Below the pieces are notes generated by a model, which was not told the DNA's origin, searched no databases, and worked only from the letters and a program-made list of their open reading frames with translations. The translations under genes and the position numbers were made by a program. A stretch of DNA of 6,935 bases from Bryobacteraceae bacterium (GTDB taxonomy: Bacteria > Acidobacteriota > Terriglobia > Bryobacterales > Bryobacteraceae): positions 1 to 6,935 of the forward strand of contig JASHSD010000450.1 of NCBI GenBank assembly GCA_030036985.1, read 5' to 3'. Below are positions 5,515 to 6,935 of the stretch, in pieces (position 1 is the first letter of the stretch; every line of letters starts with the position of its first letter).

Positions 5515-6662
5515 GGTACCGCGTCACTATCCTGACGCCGACGCTGATCGGCAACGGCGAGAAGCTCTCGCCCATCGATTACATGGTCTGGCGGGATCAG
5601 GTGAATGTGCTGGATCAGCCGCGCATCTTCCGGTTGCTTTCGAAAGGGCCGCGGCTCGAAGGCTATCTCACCCAGCTCCACAAAGCCACGAAGCTCGATT
5701 TCGCTTCCTGGGGCGGATTTGCGCAGAATTATGCCGACCGGCGCATTCCGTTTGAAGACGTCGCGTATACGCCGTACTGGGAGCGTGCCCAGGCCGAGAG
5801 CCTGAGCATTCCGACCTTCGCTTCCACGGGCGACGGCCCGTTTCTTCCCGGAGCCGCGATCAAAGGCGCGCTGCGAAATGGGTTCGTATTTTCGAATCTG
5901 AGACCGACGGCGCTGCGCGAGGTGGAAGCGAAGCTGACGGGCGACCGGCCATGGCGGCGTCCGGCCGAACAGATCGAGCATCAGACCGCCGGGTCCGGCG
6001 GGTCGGACCGCATGCGCGTGATTTCCGTCGGCGATTCGGCGCATGGTTCGCGCGAGGGGTATCGCGTCTACATGCTGCGGCTGGCCACGCTGGTGGCGCG
6101 CGGACCGGGGCAGTTTGCGCTCGGCTGGAAGCAGACCGGACGCGGCGCGGCGGAGGGCAAACGCCCCGAGGACGGCACGCCCACGTTCGCCGAAATGGCG
6201 CCCGCCGGTACGGCCTTCGAAGGCGTGTGGCGCGAGAATGCGTTTCTGAATCGCGAGGAAGTGCGGCAGTCGCTGCGCTGGAACGCGCCCGTCACGCGCG
6301 AGCGTTTGTTCGAGGCGGCCAACGAATACGCGGCGAGGCAGCTCGAACTGCATGCGCAGTACGCAGCTTGGACCGGACTCGACGGCCTCGCCGGTTCGAT
6401 CGCGGATCTGCGGGGGAAGCTCGAAAACGCGCGGCGGGATGGCGGCTGCCTGCTGGCCATCGGCTGGGGCGCGGGTTTTCTGAGCAAATCGGCGGCGACC
6501 GGCGCGAGCGACGAGGATTACCGCAAGGTGCTCGGCGCGTTGCCTTACTATGAGCGCGCGATTAAGTCGGGGCTGCCTTTTCCCAAAACCCGGCGCATCG
6601 TGTTTTTGAAGAACAGGCCGGCGACGTTGCCCGGGTGGGTCGAATTGCGCGTGGAAGCATAG
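5511..6662 (+). CDS. csm5: Csm5, Cas7-family 3'-end subunit
   Basis: Terminal RAMP subunit that caps the crRNA 3' end and, in characterised systems, helps 3' maturation by recruiting host nucleases. 383 aa. RYRVTILTPTLIGNGEKLSP (2-21) is the Csm5 opening (TPxxIGxGExLSP), and VNVLDQPRIFRLL (31-43) follows. PFLPGAAIKGALRNGF (110-125) is the RAMP helix start. GGCLLAIGWGAGFLSKS (311-327) is the family's LxxGxGxGFLSK motif. PKTRRIVFLKNRPATLPGWV (358-377) is the conserved tail. An open frame extends upstream, but the ATG at 5511 overlapping the csm4 stop is where homology starts. GGAG at 5500-5503 is 7 nt away, and GGAGG at 5505-5509 is very close. Its last codons and stop are repeated 134 bp downstream. 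Last gene of the visible operon. Confidence 0.97.
   Translation: MRYRVTILTPTLIGNGEKLSPIDYMVWRDQVNVLDQPRIFRLLSKGPRLEGYLTQLHKATKLDFASWGGFAQNYADRRIPFEDVAYTPYWERAQAESLSIPTFASTGDGPFLPGAAIKGALRNGFVFSNLRPTALREVEAKLTGDRPWRRPAEQIEHQTAGSGGSDRMRVISVGDSAHGSREGYRVYMLRLATLVARGPGQFALGWKQTGRGAAEGKRPEDGTPTFAEMAPAGTAFEGVWRENAFLNREEVRQSLRWNAPVTRERLFEAANEYAARQLELHAQYAAWTGLDGLAGSIADLRGKLENARRDGGCLLAIGWGAGFLSKSAATGASDEDYRKVLGALPYYERAIKSGLPFPKTRRIVFLKNRPATLPGWVELRVEA
6641..6658 (+). repeat. 18-bp direct repeat, left copy, within the csm5 3' end
   Basis: CGAATTGCGCGTGGAAGC is identical at 6775-6792. Similarity continues past the repeat (ATAGGCTGT against GTAAGCCTGT), so both copies can be read as Glu-Leu-Arg-Val-Glu-Ala-stop, with TAG on the left and TAA on the right. 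The copies bracket the inverted pair of double hairpins. Confidence 0.9.
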
Positions 6663-6665
6663 GCT

Positions 6666-6711
6666 GTGGCGCACGCACTCGTGTGTGCCGCGTCCCGACT
6701 CATCGGGACGC
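6666..6711 (+). repeat. double-hairpin element, copy 4
   Basis: GTGGC, hairpin 1 (GCACGCAC, TC, GTGTGTGC; one G-U), one C, hairpin 2 (GCGTCCCGA, loop CTCA, TCGGGACGC). Compared with copy 3, the GGG/CCC of the second stem is swapped to CCC/GGG, so pairing is kept by changes on both arms. It starts four bases after the csm5 stop codon. Confidence 0.88.
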
Positions 6712-6730
6712 TTGTGCTGATCGAAGACAA

Positions 6731-6775
6731 GTGCCCGCATGAGTGCGGGCACGGCGGACTGAGAGTCCGCGCCAC
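6731..6775 (-). repeat. double-hairpin element, copy 5
   Basis: Minus strand: GTGGC (6775-6771), hairpin 1 (GCGGACT, CTC, AGTCCGC), one C, hairpin 2 (GTGCCCGCA, loop CTCA, TGCGGGCAC; 9 bp). With copy 4 it forms a 110-bp inverted unit whose outer ends are GTGGCGC and GCGCCAC. Both copies end in CTTGT toward the middle. Confidence 0.88.
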
Positions 6776-6792
6776 GAATTGCGCGTGGAAGC
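6775..6792 (+). repeat. 18-bp direct repeat, right copy (duplicate of csm5 tail)
   Basis: Identical to 6641-6658. With the following bases it again spells Val-Glu-Ala followed by a stop (TAA 6794-6796). It is adjacent to the outer end of copy 5, sharing the C at 6775, as a target duplication would be. Confidence 0.85.
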
Positions 6793-6815
6793 GTAAGCCT
6801 GTCAGACTTCAGCTT

Positions 6816-6857
6816 GTGGGGTCAGGCTTTCAGCCTGCCGCCGGGCTTTCGCCCGGC
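6816..6857 (+). repeat. related double hairpin, second sub-family, copy A
   Basis: GTGGGGT, hairpin 1 (CAGGCT, TTC, AGCCTG), CC, hairpin 2 (GCCGGGC, TTTC, GCCCGGC). The layout matches the GTGGC family but with shorter stems and pyrimidine TTC-type loops in both hairpins. Confidence 0.8.
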
Positions 6858-6880
6858 GTCTTCGAGCGACGTGAACCAGT

Positions 6881-6923
6881 GCCGGGCAGAAGCCCGGCCG
6901 CAGGGCCGAAGCCCTGGCCCCAC
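6881..6923 (-). repeat. related double hairpin, second sub-family, copy B (inverted)
   Basis: Minus strand: GTGGGGC, hairpin 1 (CAGGGC, TTCG, GCCCTG), CG, hairpin 2 (GCCGGGC, TTCT, GCCCGGC). It is inverted relative to copy A with 23 bp between them, forming a second tail-to-tail composite of about 108 bp. Confidence 0.8.
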
Positions 6924-6935
6924 ATATATTTGATT

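Larger units (their letters stand above)
6663..6935. other. repeat-dense non-coding region after csm5
   Basis: 273 bp with no gene that I can support. It holds two composite palindromic units, each an inverted pair of double hairpins in tail-to-tail order (6666-6775 and 6816-6923), separated by the duplicated csm5 tail and a short linker. There is no T-run after any stem, so termination here would not be of the ordinary intrinsic kind. AT-rich sequence (6924-6935) begins at the window edge. Confidence 0.8.

Noticed and set aside
5364..6752. A long open frame on the minus strand (about 460 codons) opposite csm5.
   Set aside because: It is a shadow of csm5 in high-GC codon usage. The csm5 frame has strong family motifs; the minus frame has none and is Arg/Ala/Gly/Pro-rich.
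6666..6923. The hairpins after csm5 considered as an intrinsic terminator.
   Set aside because: No T-run follows any of the stems, and the same structures occur inside the operon and upstream of it.

Overview
The window is a GC-rich bacterial chromosomal segment. It carries a complete type III-A (Csm) CRISPR effector operon, cas10/csm1-csm2-csm3-csm4-csm5, on the plus strand (1332-6662). A TonB-family gene is transcribed divergently from it and runs off the left edge on the minus strand. The likely host is an acidobacterium of the Bryobacter/Solibacter kind. That is an inference from the TonB style (proline/valine-rich linker, repeated TGGFG motifs) and from the intergenic palindromic repeats, which look like those I recall from such genomes. 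No search was run.

Layout. 1-832 (minus): TonB-like energy transducer, cut at the window edge just as its C-terminal domain begins. 833-1331: non-coding divergent interval with repeat-like sequence and one degenerate double-hairpin element. 1332-2762: a reduced Cas10. 2841-3362: Csm2 with a GGDR-rich disordered head. 3377-4207: Csm3. 4208-4551: a 344-bp repeat-filled gap inside the operon. 4552-5514: Csm4. 5511-6662: Csm5, sharing an ATGA with csm4. 6663-6935: non-coding, packed with inverted pairs of double hairpins. No CRISPR array, cas6, cas1/cas2, csm6 or other CARF effector is visible.

How the genes fit together. Csm3 and Csm2 would form the filament along the crRNA and target RNA, Csm4 would hold the crRNA 5' handle and Cas10, and Csm5 would cap the 3' end. 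Two things are unusual. First, Cas10 is only 476 aa, starts directly at the first Palm domain (no HD nuclease), has no zinc-finger cysteines, and reads GGSN where the cyclase motif GGDD should be. Csm3 keeps its catalytic Asp (D43). The expected complex can cut target RNA but should not cut DNA or make cyclic oligoadenylate, which agrees with the absence of a visible cOA effector. Second, the spaces around the cas genes hold a family of double-hairpin elements with near-constant geometry (GTGGC, a 17-18 nt hairpin, one C, a 22 nt hairpin). Their stems differ between copies but stay paired. At two places the insertion is bracketed by a duplicate of the adjoining gene end: the start of csm4, and the last codons plus stop of csm5.
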